A stretch of 64,000 bases of DNA from Enterovibrio gelatinilyticus (lineage in GTDB: Bacteria > Pseudomonadota > Gammaproteobacteria > Enterobacterales > Vibrionaceae). The DNA is taken from assembly GCF_028683095.1 (NCBI RefSeq), contig NZ_JAJUBC010000009.1:121309-185308 (forward strand), given 5' to 3'. A program made the position numbers and the translations under genes. Below, in pieces: positions 8,369 through 16,685 of this stretch. The notes under the pieces are model-generated. The model made no database searches and was not told the DNA's origin. It saw only the letters and a program-made list of their open reading frames with translations. Every line of letters begins with the position of its first letter. The first letter of the stretch is position 1.

Positions 8369-9709
8369 TTATGGCCCCACTAGCGAAGGAAGCCATAGGG
8401 TGAGTTGTGGGAAGAAGGCAATAACAAACACACCAAGCACCGAGGCAAGAACGAAGGGATGAATTTTTGAGGTAATTTGCTCGACACTCGCTCCCCCGAT
8501 ACCGGACGCAACAAAAATGTTCTCTCCCAGTGGCGGCGTCGCAAATCCTATCGACAAAGTACATATCACTACGATGCCAACGTGCGTGGGATCTGCACCC
8601 AGCATGTACATGATGGGCAGTAGAACGGGCACAATGATCATGATGGCCGCCAGGGTTTCCATAAACATGCCAATAAAAAGCAGTAGCATGATGGTCAAGG
8701 CCCAAACCAGATACATGTTGTCAGTCACACTCAATAGCGAATCAGCCACATGAACCGGAATTCGCTGTTCGATAAGAAGACGCCCAAAAACCGTGGCAGC
8801 GAAGAGAATCAACAGAACCCGGCCAGTTATCCATGTTGTGGTGGTCAAAGACTTAAGCACATTCTTAAATTCCAGTTCTTTATGTAAAAAGAACCCCACA
8901 AACAACGAGTAGAAAATCGCGACCACAGCCGACTCAGTTGGCGTAAAAATACCACTATAGATGCCACCCAATATCAGAAATGGCGCGAGGATGGACCATA
9001 CACCTCGACGCAGCGAGTGGTTGATATCAGGAAGAGACCAGGATTCCATCAACCCTTTGTAGCCTCGACGTTTTGATATGTAGTAGTTAGTCAATATCAG
9101 GGTTGTTGCCATAATTAGTCCGGGAATAACACCTGCAATAAACAACTTAGGAATGGAGACAGTATCGAACTCGCCATGCAGGGATATCGCTTCTGGCGGT
9201 GCCATCAACCCCATCGCGGAGATACCGAAAATGACAATAGGAATGGACGGAGGAATGATTATCCCCAAGCCGCCGCTTGCGGCTGTCACCGCTGACGCGT
9301 AGCTCGCTTCATATTCGCGTTTTACCATTGCAGGTATCATCAACATCCCCACTGCTGCCGTGGTCGCTGGCCCTGAGCCGGAAATAGCGCCGAAGAAAAG
9401 ACAGGCAAAAACCGTTGCTGCTCCCAGCCCGCCAGTCACCGGACCTGCCATGTTTTCTGCAATATCGACCAATCGGCGTGATATACCGGACGCTTCCATC
9501 AAGGCTCCCGCCAAGACAAAAGATGGCAGAGCCATCAGTGGAAAGTTCCCTACAGACGTGAATGCGATTTGCACCAGTGCGATAGGGTTTTTGTCCAAAA
9601 TCAGGTAGGCTGCCATCGACGCGCCGGCTAATGAAACGGTGATGGGTGCACCAAGCACCAGCAGAACTAAAAAACCACCAAATAAGATGAGTGTTAAATA
9701 AGCTTCCAT
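8369..9709 (-). CDS. TRAP transporter large permease (DctM/TauM-like)
   Basis: 446 residues, very hydrophobic, with about 12 predicted membrane helices. It carries family landmarks of the DctM superfamily, such as GAISGSGPATTAAVG and IIIPPSIPIVIFG. As the large subunit of a tripartite ATP-independent periplasmic transporter, it couples sodium-driven uptake to the substrate delivered by the binding protein. The run dctP-dctQ-dctM between tauY and pta makes taurine the likely substrate, as for TauKLM in other taurine users. The start is an ATG with AAGGGA upstream. Confidence 0.93.
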   Translation of the reverse strand: MEAYLTLILFGGFLVLLVLGAPITVSLAGASMAAYLILDKNPIALVQIAFTSVGNFPLMALPSFVLAGALMEASGISRRLVDIAENMAGPVTGGLGAATVFACLFFGAISGSGPATTAAVGMLMIPAMVKREYEASYASAVTAASGGLGIIIPPSIPIVIFGISAMGLMAPPEAISLHGEFDTVSIPKLFIAGVIPGLIMATTLILTNYYISKRRGYKGLMESWSLPDINHSLRRGVWSILAPFLILGGIYSGIFTPTESAVVAIFYSLFVGFFLHKELEFKNVLKSLTTTTWITGRVLLILFAATVFGRLLIEQRIPVHVADSLLSVTDNMYLVWALTIMLLLFIGMFMETLAAIMIIVPVLLPIMYMLGADPTHVGIVVICTLSIGFATPPLGENIFVASGIGGASVEQITSKIHPFVLASVLGVFVIAFFPQLTLWLPSLVGP

Positions 9710-9754
9710 AAGTTCAAATCCCTTATCACTATCTTGTTACCGCCGAGCCTATGG

Positions 9755-10300
9755 CTACTTGGGACTATCCATCTTTTCTTCGCTGAGCTTGCGGATCTCT
9801 TCTGCCTCTGGGTCATCATGTTCAATACCTTTCAAACGATCGATAACATTCCATAGAATCCGTATCGACATCAGTAAAAACGCGATGGGTAGAATCATGT
9901 AGATATACTTCATTGGGATACCGGTGGTTTGAGACTTCCAAAACAAGTTCATCTTGTTGAAAACAAAGTCATAACTCAGGTAAACAAAATACAGATTGAA
10001 GGCAATCCAGAGCAGATCGGCGATCGTCTCGCAGACGGTTTTCACAATGGGTGGAAAGTAGCTAAAGTGAAAAGAGACTCGGTTATGAGCAGACATTTTC
10101 GCTGCAACAACAGCACCTAAATAGGTAAACCAAACAAACAAATAGGTCGCGACTTCATCTCCCCAAGGGATGGAGTATTGAAAAAACTGTCGTACTAGAA
10201 TCTGCGTAAACAACAGCGTGACAAACACCGCTAGAAACAAGCAGCAGATGTATTCTTCAATTCTGTTTAGGTGACGACGCACTGTTAACATTATCGACAT
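9755..10300 (-). CDS. TRAP transporter small permease (DctQ/TauL-like)
   Basis: 181 residues with four hydrophobic segments (about 14-36, 48-65, 87-110, 129-150), the usual DctQ topology, and a charged C-terminal tail (about 152-181) rich in Glu, Asp and Lys. It would form the membrane complex with the downstream large permease. It lies 45 bp upstream of that gene and 84 bp after the binding-protein gene, in the same direction. Sequence conservation in this subunit is low, so the call rests partly on its place between dctP and dctM. Confidence 0.9.
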   Translation of the reverse strand: MSIMLTVRRHLNRIEEYICCLFLAVFVTLLFTQILVRQFFQYSIPWGDEVATYLFVWFTYLGAVVAAKMSAHNRVSFHFSYFPPIVKTVCETIADLLWIAFNLYFVYLSYDFVFNKMNLFWKSQTTGIPMKYIYMILPIAFLLMSIRILWNVIDRLKGIEHDDPEAEEIRKLSEEKMDSPK

Positions 10301-10384
10301 GCTCTTATTCTCAACGTTCAGGCTTCAAAGGTGAGTTCAATCATTAACCCATCGGACACATTCCGTGCCCGACGGATATTTCCA

Positions 10385-11383
10385 TTATCGACCGAGCTGT
10401 TTCAGTGCGTTATCCAGTTTTTCTTTACCACCAATGCTGCTGTAGAACTTAGGCCAAACAACGGTTGTTACGCTCTCAATCCATTCCTTTTCGTTATTAG
10501 CCGGCTCGACGATTTCCATGCCTTTTGCTACCAACTCATTCTTGATACGATCTTCCGTATTTTGAAGAAACTCAAAGCTATGCACCGTGGATTCCTGACC
10601 AGCTTCCAAAATCGCCTTTTGCATTTCAGGTGATTGGTCCTGGAAGACCGACTCACTGATGATAAGAGGCTCCATCGAGAAGATATAACGGATATTGGTT
10701 ACATACTTCTGTACTTCATTGAATTTCATAGCAGAAATAGTGATGTAAGGGTTATCCTGACCGTCGACCACACCTTGTTGAAGGCCGGTAAAGGTTTCTG
10801 ACCACGCCATGGGTGTAGGGTTAATACCCAGCGCCTGATAGGAAGCAATCATGATTTCATTGCGGGGAACACGGATCACCAGACCTTTTAGATCTTCAGG
10901 CGTTTTGACAGGCCGTTTAGAGTTAGTGAGAACGCGGAAACCCGAATAAGCCCAACCAATAATTCTGACGCCTGCATCACGTATTGTGTTCTCCACAAGC
11001 TCTTTGCCGATATCGCCTTGTGTCAGCAGTCTCGCCTCTTCGGCTGACTGAATCACATAAGGCATCGTCAACAAGCCAACGGTTGGAGAAAAAGGCGTCA
11101 CGTTGTTGATGGCTAATACAGAGAAATCAAGCAAGCCGATAGCTGCATTGTTAACTGTGTCTTGCTCGGTACCTAATTGGCCATTGGGAAAAAGGTCAAC
11201 CTTCGCTTTACCATTCGTTTTATCACTAAGTTTTTCAGCAAACGTTTTACCCAATTCCCACTGTGTACCACCAGCACCATCACCCAGCGCCATTTTAAAT
11301 GTTTGAGCGTATAACTGCGGGGCTGTCAGCGCCAAGCTGAAAGCTGTGACAATAGCGAGGACGTTACTACGAATTAATTTCAT
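10385..11383 (-). CDS. TRAP transporter substrate-binding protein (DctP/TauK-like)
   Basis: 332 residues from the ATG at 11383, which has AGAGGT just upstream; an earlier in-frame TTG lacks one. Residues 1-26 form a Sec signal peptide ending in LYA. The DctP fold is shown by LKGLVIRVPRNEIM, which holds the ligand-carboxylate/sulfonate Arg region, and by ETFTGLQQGVVDGQDNP. It is the periplasmic receptor for the downstream permeases. The taurine assignment comes from its place between tauY and pta, not from residues I can read. Confidence 0.92.
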   Translation of the reverse strand: MKLIRSNVLAIVTAFSLALTAPQLYAQTFKMALGDGAGGTQWELGKTFAEKLSDKTNGKAKVDLFPNGQLGTEQDTVNNAAIGLLDFSVLAINNVTPFSPTVGLLTMPYVIQSAEEARLLTQGDIGKELVENTIRDAGVRIIGWAYSGFRVLTNSKRPVKTPEDLKGLVIRVPRNEIMIASYQALGINPTPMAWSETFTGLQQGVVDGQDNPYITISAMKFNEVQKYVTNIRYIFSMEPLIISESVFQDQSPEMQKAILEAGQESTVHSFEFLQNTEDRIKNELVAKGMEIVEPANNEKEWIESVTTVVWPKFYSSIGGKEKLDNALKQLGR

Positions 11384-11602
11384 GCTCTTAACCTCTTTAA
11401 TTAATGTATTGGTTCTGACTTTCCTCGGGTGCCAGCCACCCAATGCAGGCGGCAAAACGTTGCGCTAGATTTCGGTGTTATTGTCCCAAACCAACTGAAT
11501 TCTCCGTTTACAGCGGGTTTGGCTTCATGCTTGGCTCCATCAAGCAGGTGCGCTGCAGCGAGCGCTTATCAAGTTGCGATTCGAATGCATTTGCGTATGT
11601 CA

Positions 11603-13054
11603 CTAAAGCACTTCGTCTTTTAAGTGATACCAACGGTATAAGAATCGCTGCCCGAGCCGTCGAAACGGCGCGAAGTGTTCTGATTCAACAAGCTCCCTCA
11701 CATTTGGATAAGGTAACTTTGACTGGAAAATAGGAAGATTGAGATCTTTGGTATCACCCGCAATCCACTGCGCTAGCCGCTTGCCCGCCTGCGCGGAGTA
11801 CATCACGCCATTGCCGCCATAACCCAATGCGTAATAGAGGGTCTCGGATTCGTTTGGCTGGAAGATTCTTGGCATCATGTCATGGCTCACATCAACCCAG
11901 CCCCACCATGAGTAGTCGATACTGATACCCTTCAAGGCGGGGAATTTTCGAACCATATCCGCGTACAACTTGTTCTCGTACTTCTGCTTGGGCGCTTCGA
12001 AACCGGTAATGGCGCTACGCGAGCCAATCTGTAGTCGGTTATCCGGAAGTAACCGGTAGTAATGCCGAAGGATACGAGTGTCTGTGATGATCTGCGTTGT
12101 TCTGAAATTGCACGCCTCTATTTCTGACGGTGTTAAAGGCCGGGTGACCATGGAATTCGACAGTATGGGCAACAGACGGTTTTTCAGCTGAGGATGCAGG
12201 GATTGAGAGGTATAGCCCCCCGTTGCAATCCCTACGCTTTGCGCTTTTACCGTGCCATGCGGTGTTTGCAGGTAGTGGATGCCCTTTCGTGTCTCCCACC
12301 CGGTAACTGGACTGGCGGGGTGCACTTTCACGCCTAACGCACGTGCCTTTTTCAAATAACCAAAGGCCAGTTTTCCCGCATGTATGCCAATCCCCTCAGG
12401 TTCATGCAACGCCCCTGCAGCTTCCACATCGTTGACGTATTGCTCTTTGACCGTCTGGGCATCAAAGATTTGAGCATCATAATTAAACGTTTTACGAAGC
12501 AGTTGAGCCTCTTTTACTAGTCTTGGCATCACCTTCGTACGGTGGGCAATATAGAGATGTCCGCCCGGCTGGGGATCACAATCGATGTCTTTGATCAGCG
12601 ATTTGAACGTTTCCATGCCATCTACACACTCTTGATGCATGCGAAGCGCCGTATCTAACCCCCATCGCTCAATCCACTGTGAGCGCTTTAACCGGCCAGA
12701 AGCGCATTGAGCCTGTCCGCCATTTCTGGTGCTACATCCCCAACTGGTGCGGTTCGCCTCTAAAACAGTCGCTTTAATGCCATAGTTTTCTGCCAGAAAA
12801 ATAGCTGCGGTCAGTCCGGTAAACCCCGAACCGACGATCACCACATCGGCATCAGTATCACCGGGGAGCGGGCCATCGTCTTCCGGCGGCGTACCTGCCG
12901 TACCAATCCAATATGAAGGAGAATAATCCCTACCCTTGCCCGGCGTCGTATCCACAAGGGGATCGTAGGCTGGGTCATAAGCATCAGTTGCTGGAGTCGG
13001 GGAACGGGAGAGCTCATTTTCGACACCAGATATCTCTTGAGTGGCTGATTCCAT
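11603..13054 (-). CDS. tauY: Taurine dehydrogenase large subunit, FAD-dependent (TauY-like)
   Basis: 483 residues from the ATG at 13054 (GGAG 6 bp upstream; a TTG 18 bp earlier is the alternative). After a hydrophilic N-terminal stretch of about 70 residues comes a DAO-type FAD/NAD(P)-binding Rossmann motif GSGFTG (75-80). A C-terminal flavin segment (LYYALGYGGNGVMYS) supports a DAO-family amine oxidoreductase. TauXY oxidatively deaminates taurine to sulfoacetaldehyde plus ammonia and passes electrons to a cytochrome-type acceptor. The assignment to TauY rather than a generic DAO oxidase rests on the immediately upstream tauX-like gene and on xsc. Confidence 0.85.
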   Translation of the reverse strand: MESATQEISGVENELSRSPTPATDAYDPAYDPLVDTTPGKGRDYSPSYWIGTAGTPPEDDGPLPGDTDADVVIVGSGFTGLTAAIFLAENYGIKATVLEANRTSWGCSTRNGGQAQCASGRLKRSQWIERWGLDTALRMHQECVDGMETFKSLIKDIDCDPQPGGHLYIAHRTKVMPRLVKEAQLLRKTFNYDAQIFDAQTVKEQYVNDVEAAGALHEPEGIGIHAGKLAFGYLKKARALGVKVHPASPVTGWETRKGIHYLQTPHGTVKAQSVGIATGGYTSQSLHPQLKNRLLPILSNSMVTRPLTPSEIEACNFRTTQIITDTRILRHYYRLLPDNRLQIGSRSAITGFEAPKQKYENKLYADMVRKFPALKGISIDYSWWGWVDVSHDMMPRIFQPNESETLYYALGYGGNGVMYSAQAGKRLAQWIAGDTKDLNLPIFQSKLPYPNVRELVESEHFAPFRRLGQRFLYRWYHLKDEVL

Positions 13055-13095
13055 TGCTTGCTCCGATATCAATTGCTAAAGAATCCCAACAACAA

Positions 13096-13509
13096 TCAAA
13101 CCACTAAGGCAGGTCTGTCTTTGCGGAAGGCATTTTTCACTGCAATCTTGCCGCCATGGAGAGTAAACACATCCACCATACGCGCTTCTATCCGGCTGCC
13201 ATCTGGTTTTGTCGCGCAAAAAGTAGACTCAGTGATGGCTTTGTCCCCGGACAAAATCGTGTGCTCTGCATCTTTCCAACACACATCAGGAAAGGTTTTC
13301 CACACTTGTTCGAATGCATCGCGGACGGCATCAAACCCCGAAATAGTGGTGCCTTGCAGTTCACTACCGGCGGCCGTAAGAAAAACACAGTCATCCGTCA
13401 TAAATGTCATTAGTGCTTCAACATCATGGTCATTCCACGCTTTCGAAAATGCATCCAAAAAGTCGGTGGTGATGGAATCAGGGTTTGGCTGAGTCATAGA
13501 ATTGTTCAC
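13096..13509 (-). CDS. tauX: Taurine dehydrogenase small subunit (TauX-like, SnoaL/NTF2 fold)
   Basis: 137 residues from a GTG at 13509 with AAGGAG 8 bp upstream; an in-frame ATG 12 bp later is too far from that site. The sequence has the SnoaL-like/NTF2 pattern: an N-terminal helix with AWNDHDVEALMTFMTDDCVF, FDAVRDAFEQVW, and a C-terminal strand ending GGKIAVKNAFRKDRP. TauX proteins are annotated as small SnoaL-like partners of the flavoprotein TauY. It is encoded between xsc and tauY in one direction, 41 bp before tauY. A catalytic role for this subunit cannot be read from the sequence. Confidence 0.8.
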   Translation of the reverse strand: MNNSMTQPNPDSITTDFLDAFSKAWNDHDVEALMTFMTDDCVFLTAAGSELQGTTISGFDAVRDAFEQVWKTFPDVCWKDAEHTILSGDKAITESTFCATKPDGSRIEARMVDVFTLHGGKIAVKNAFRKDRPALVV

Positions 13510-13599
13510 GTTAAAACTCCTTTTTCATCCGCGGTCAGCGCTTTAAGCTGAACCTTGTTATATTTGAAATCTGTCTCGGGTTAATTTTTAAGAGAGCTC

Positions 13600-13619
13600 T
13601 GGCCGAGCGCACTCGGCCA
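13600..13619. promoter_or_regulatory. Intergenic hairpin between xsc and tauX
   Basis: A perfect 8-bp GC-rich stem (TGGCCGAG at 13600-13607 with CTCGGCCA at 13612-13619) has a 4-nt loop. No U tract follows on the minus strand, so it is more likely an mRNA-stabilising or processing structure after xsc than a terminator. Confidence 0.5.
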
Positions 13620-13680
13620 AACACTCACTCTCTATTTATTGAGTTTTCTCTCTCAGTGCTGTCGACTTCGCGACATCCGG

Positions 13681-15492
13681 TTAAACGTAATCCTGATACT
13701 TTTCGAGGAAGCGAACAGGGGTAGAGAGCGCATCGCGACGGAATGGGTCTCCCAACTCCTGTGTACACATGATCTCAATCACGGTGGTTTTCCCTTCGTT
13801 CATCTGTTTGTCGATCGCGGTTTTAAGTGCTGGGCCAACATCTTCCAAACGATCTACAGTGACACCTTCCGCCCCCATAGCGCGTGCAATTTCTGCGAAG
13901 CTTTCGTTATCCAACTCACCCGCAACAAAGCGACGGTTGTAGAAATCAACTTGGTTCTTTTTCTCTGCGCCCCACTGACGGTTATGGAAAACCACTGCCG
14001 TTACGGGAATGTGGTGTCGCACACAGGTCATGGTTTCAATCAGACTCATTCCCCAAGCGCCATCACCAGCGTAAGAAATAGCAGGTCTGTCTGGCGCCGC
14101 CATTTTGGCGCCAATGATGGTTGGGAACGCGTACCCACAATTACCGAAACTCATTGCCGCGAAGAAACTGCGGGGCTTCTCGAATCTTAAGTAGCTATTG
14201 GCAATGGAGTTAATGTTGCCAATATCTGTAGAAACCATGACATCTTCAGGCATGGCTTTTTCTAGCTCACGCAGAACTTGGCGGGGGTGGAGATATTCGC
14301 CACCGGAAAATGGCGTTTCATTTGCGTTATGCTCAATCATGTCGAGGCTGAAAGCGTCTTTTTCATGCGTCCACTCGTCCAGCTCTTTTTCCCAAGCATC
14401 TTTTTCCTGTTTCATGATGCCAAGTCGCTCTTCTTTATTGCTATCACATGCCAGATCTCGGCTACTTAAGCGCTCGGTCAGTGCCACCGCTGCCGCTTTC
14501 GCATCACCACAGATACCGACTGAAATTTTCTTCACCAATCCCAGCATTTTGTTGTCAGCATCAATCTGGATGATTTTGGCGTTCTGCGGCCAATAATCGA
14601 GACCGTGTTGTGGCAAGGTGCCAAATGGCCCCAGACGGGAACCCAAAGCAATAACAACGTCTGCTTGCGCGATCAATTTCATCGCCGCTTTTGAGCCTTG
14701 GTAGCCCAGTGGACCGCACCATTGTGGATGTGAAGCCGGGAAAGAGTCATTGTGCAGATAGCTGTTTACCACTGGCGCACCTAAACGCTCAGCCAGCGCT
14801 TTACACTCTTCTACAGCATCAGCCATTACCACGCCGCCACCGGAAATGATCACAGGAAACTTGGCTTCAGCGAGAATATCAGCGGCCTCATTCAAGCTTT
14901 TCTCACCGCCGGGACCACGGTCTAAGCGGGCAGGTTTTGGAATTTCACAAGTGATTTCGCCATAAAAATAGTCGCGCGGAATATTCAGCTGCGTTGGACC
15001 CATCTCGCTCATGGCTCTGTCAAAGCAGCGACCCGTGTACTCCGCCATTCTTGCTGGATGAGTGACATGTCCTTGGTATTTGGTAAATTCCTGAAACATT
15101 GGCAGCTGATTACACTCTTGGAATCCGCCCAAGCCCATGGTCATGGTTCCTGTTTCTGGTGTGATCACCACCACAGGGCTGTGCGCCCAGTAAGCCGCCG
15201 CAATCGCGGTAACACAGTTGCTGATCCCTGGGCCATTCTGACCAATCACCACCCCATGATTTCCAGACACACGTGAATAGCCATCTGCCATATGTGCTGC
15301 ACCTTGCTCATGCACCACTGGGATCATCTGAATCCCAGCAGGCGCAAAGATATCCATCGCATCCATGAACGCAGATCCCATGATGCCAAACATCGTTGTG
15401 ACGTTGTTTGCGACCAGTGTTTCCACAAATGCTTCTGATGGCGTCATCTTAGTTGGACCTTCAACAACAGTACGCCCTGATGATTCACTCAT
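13681..15492 (-). CDS. xsc: Sulfoacetaldehyde acetyltransferase
   Basis: 603 residues from the ATG at 15492 (AGGAG upstream); a start 24 bp earlier has no such site. It is a thiamine-diphosphate enzyme that uses phosphate to cleave sulfoacetaldehyde to acetyl phosphate and sulfite, the key step of taurine dissimilation. The N-terminal PYR domain has the ThDP glutamate E62 in VVHEQGAAHMADGYSR. The C-terminal PP domain has the Mg-ThDP motif starting GDGAWGMS. WGAEKKNQVDFYNRRFV is typical of Xsc rather than acetolactate synthase, and the length matches. It is the first gene of the minus-strand taurine operon. No sulfite exporter or sulfite dehydrogenase is visible nearby. Confidence 0.97.
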   Translation of the reverse strand: MSESSGRTVVEGPTKMTPSEAFVETLVANNVTTMFGIMGSAFMDAMDIFAPAGIQMIPVVHEQGAAHMADGYSRVSGNHGVVIGQNGPGISNCVTAIAAAYWAHSPVVVITPETGTMTMGLGGFQECNQLPMFQEFTKYQGHVTHPARMAEYTGRCFDRAMSEMGPTQLNIPRDYFYGEITCEIPKPARLDRGPGGEKSLNEAADILAEAKFPVIISGGGVVMADAVEECKALAERLGAPVVNSYLHNDSFPASHPQWCGPLGYQGSKAAMKLIAQADVVIALGSRLGPFGTLPQHGLDYWPQNAKIIQIDADNKMLGLVKKISVGICGDAKAAAVALTERLSSRDLACDSNKEERLGIMKQEKDAWEKELDEWTHEKDAFSLDMIEHNANETPFSGGEYLHPRQVLRELEKAMPEDVMVSTDIGNINSIANSYLRFEKPRSFFAAMSFGNCGYAFPTIIGAKMAAPDRPAISYAGDGAWGMSLIETMTCVRHHIPVTAVVFHNRQWGAEKKNQVDFYNRRFVAGELDNESFAEIARAMGAEGVTVDRLEDVGPALKTAIDKQMNEGKTTVIEIMCTQELGDPFRRDALSTPVRFLEKYQDYV

Positions 15493-15520
15493 TATGTTCT
15501 CCTTGCCAAATTTCATAAAA

Positions 15521-15622
15521 TGGAATTAAATGTTTCGTTATACGGAATTTAACATCCAGTTAATGCCATGTTTTGGGATTGGTCAATAAATAAATTTAAT
15601 AGCGGAATGTTTTATTTCGTAA
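15521..15622. promoter_or_regulatory. Candidate IclR-type operators in the xsc / CobS-like divergent promoter
   Basis: The 209-bp gap holds three related elements: 15521-15540 (TGGAAT-N6-GTTTCGTTA), 15542-15552 (ACGGAATTTAA) and 15602-15622 (CGGAAT-N5-ATTTCG-TAA). The third is a near-palindrome, and the first two form an imperfect inverted repeat. They resemble half-sites of the IclR consensus TGGAAAT-N-ATTTCCA, and an IclR gene lies three genes away. Binding is inferred. Confidence 0.45.
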
Positions 15623-15701
15623 GTCTCACCACCGAGAAATGGTGTCGTTGGTAAAGCAGGAGGCACAAACGCTTGCTGAAAGGATTATTGAAGGAGGAGC
15701 A

Positions 15702-16685
15702 ATGGAGACCACAATGTTACAAGGGCCCGATATTCTGGTGTCTGCCAAAGAAGTATTCGGTATCGATACGCATTTACTTGTACCCGCGTTTTCTAATACC
15801 AGTGAATTGGTACCCAAAATTGACCCTGACTATGTGTTCAATCCAGAAGTGACCACGGCTATTCTCGCGGGCTTCGCTCACAACCGAAGAACACTGATTC
15901 AAGGGCTACATGGCACGGGTAAATCCACCCACATTGAGCAAATTGCAGCCCGGCTTAACTGGCCTTGCATGAGAATCAACCTTGACGGGCATATCAGCCG
16001 ATTGGACTTGGTAGGAAAAGATACTTTGGTTATTCGAGATGAAAAGCAGGTCACTGAATTCCAAGATGGCATTCTACCTTGGTCAGCGAGCCGACCTATC
16101 GCGCTGATCCTCGACGAGTATGATGCCGGAAGGCCTGACGTGATGTTTGTCATTCAGCGCTTGCTTGAAAAAGATGGAAAGCTCGTCATGACAGATAAAA
16201 ACAGAGTGATAGAGCCGCATCCTTCATTTCGTCTTTTTGCCACAGCCAACACTGTCGGTTTAGGTAATTTGCAGGGCCTTTATCATGGCACTCAGGTACT
16301 AAATCAAGCGCAAATCGACCGATGGAACCTCGTCGTGACACTCAATTACCTCGAACCGAAAGCAGAAGCCAAAATAGTTTTAGCTCGTGTTCCGTCCAAC
16401 AATACTGAGCGCGGACGAAAGCTGGTGGCACAAATGGTTGAACTTGCGAACCTCACGCGCCAAGCGTTTTCAACCGGTGATACATCAACGTTAATGTCGC
16501 CACGAACAGTGATTACATGGGCGGAGAATTGCGAAATCTTCACAGACCCGAAAGTTGCCTTTCGCCTCACCTTCCTAAACAAATGTGATGAAGCCGAATG
16601 GCCAATCATCAACGAGCTTTATCAACGTTGTTTCAATGAGGAAATCTTAGAGGAAGACTCCGCTTTAACGGGCACAGAAAGATGA
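15702..16685 (+). CDS. CobS-like MoxR-type AAA+ ATPase
   Basis: 327 residues from the ATG at 15702, chosen for the strong AAGGAGG 10 bp upstream. Walker A is GLHGTGKS (68-75), Walker B is ALILDEYD (D138/E139), and sensor 1 lies in FRLFATANTVG. The segment NLDGHISRLDLVGKD and the overall length are closest to CobS, the AAA+ subunit of aerobic cobaltochelatase. No cobN or other corrin gene is nearby. CobS works with the VWA protein CobT, and the next gene is CobT-like with a 4-bp overlap. MoxR-type ATPase/VWA pairs elsewhere (CbbQ/CbbO, NorQ/NorD) activate enzymes. A role in maturing a taurine-pathway enzyme is inference from position alone. Confidence 0.82.
   Translation: METTMLQGPDILVSAKEVFGIDTHLLVPAFSNTSELVPKIDPDYVFNPEVTTAILAGFAHNRRTLIQGLHGTGKSTHIEQIAARLNWPCMRINLDGHISRLDLVGKDTLVIRDEKQVTEFQDGILPWSASRPIALILDEYDAGRPDVMFVIQRLLEKDGKLVMTDKNRVIEPHPSFRLFATANTVGLGNLQGLYHGTQVLNQAQIDRWNLVVTLNYLEPKAEAKIVLARVPSNNTERGRKLVAQMVELANLTRQAFSTGDTSTLMSPRTVITWAENCEIFTDPKVAFRLTFLNKCDEAEWPIINELYQRCFNEEILEEDSALTGTER

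Noticed and set aside
13639..14190. A 183-codon plus-strand frame opposite the end of xsc
   Set aside because: It is the antisense shadow of a clear xsc coding region, with no recognisable protein features.
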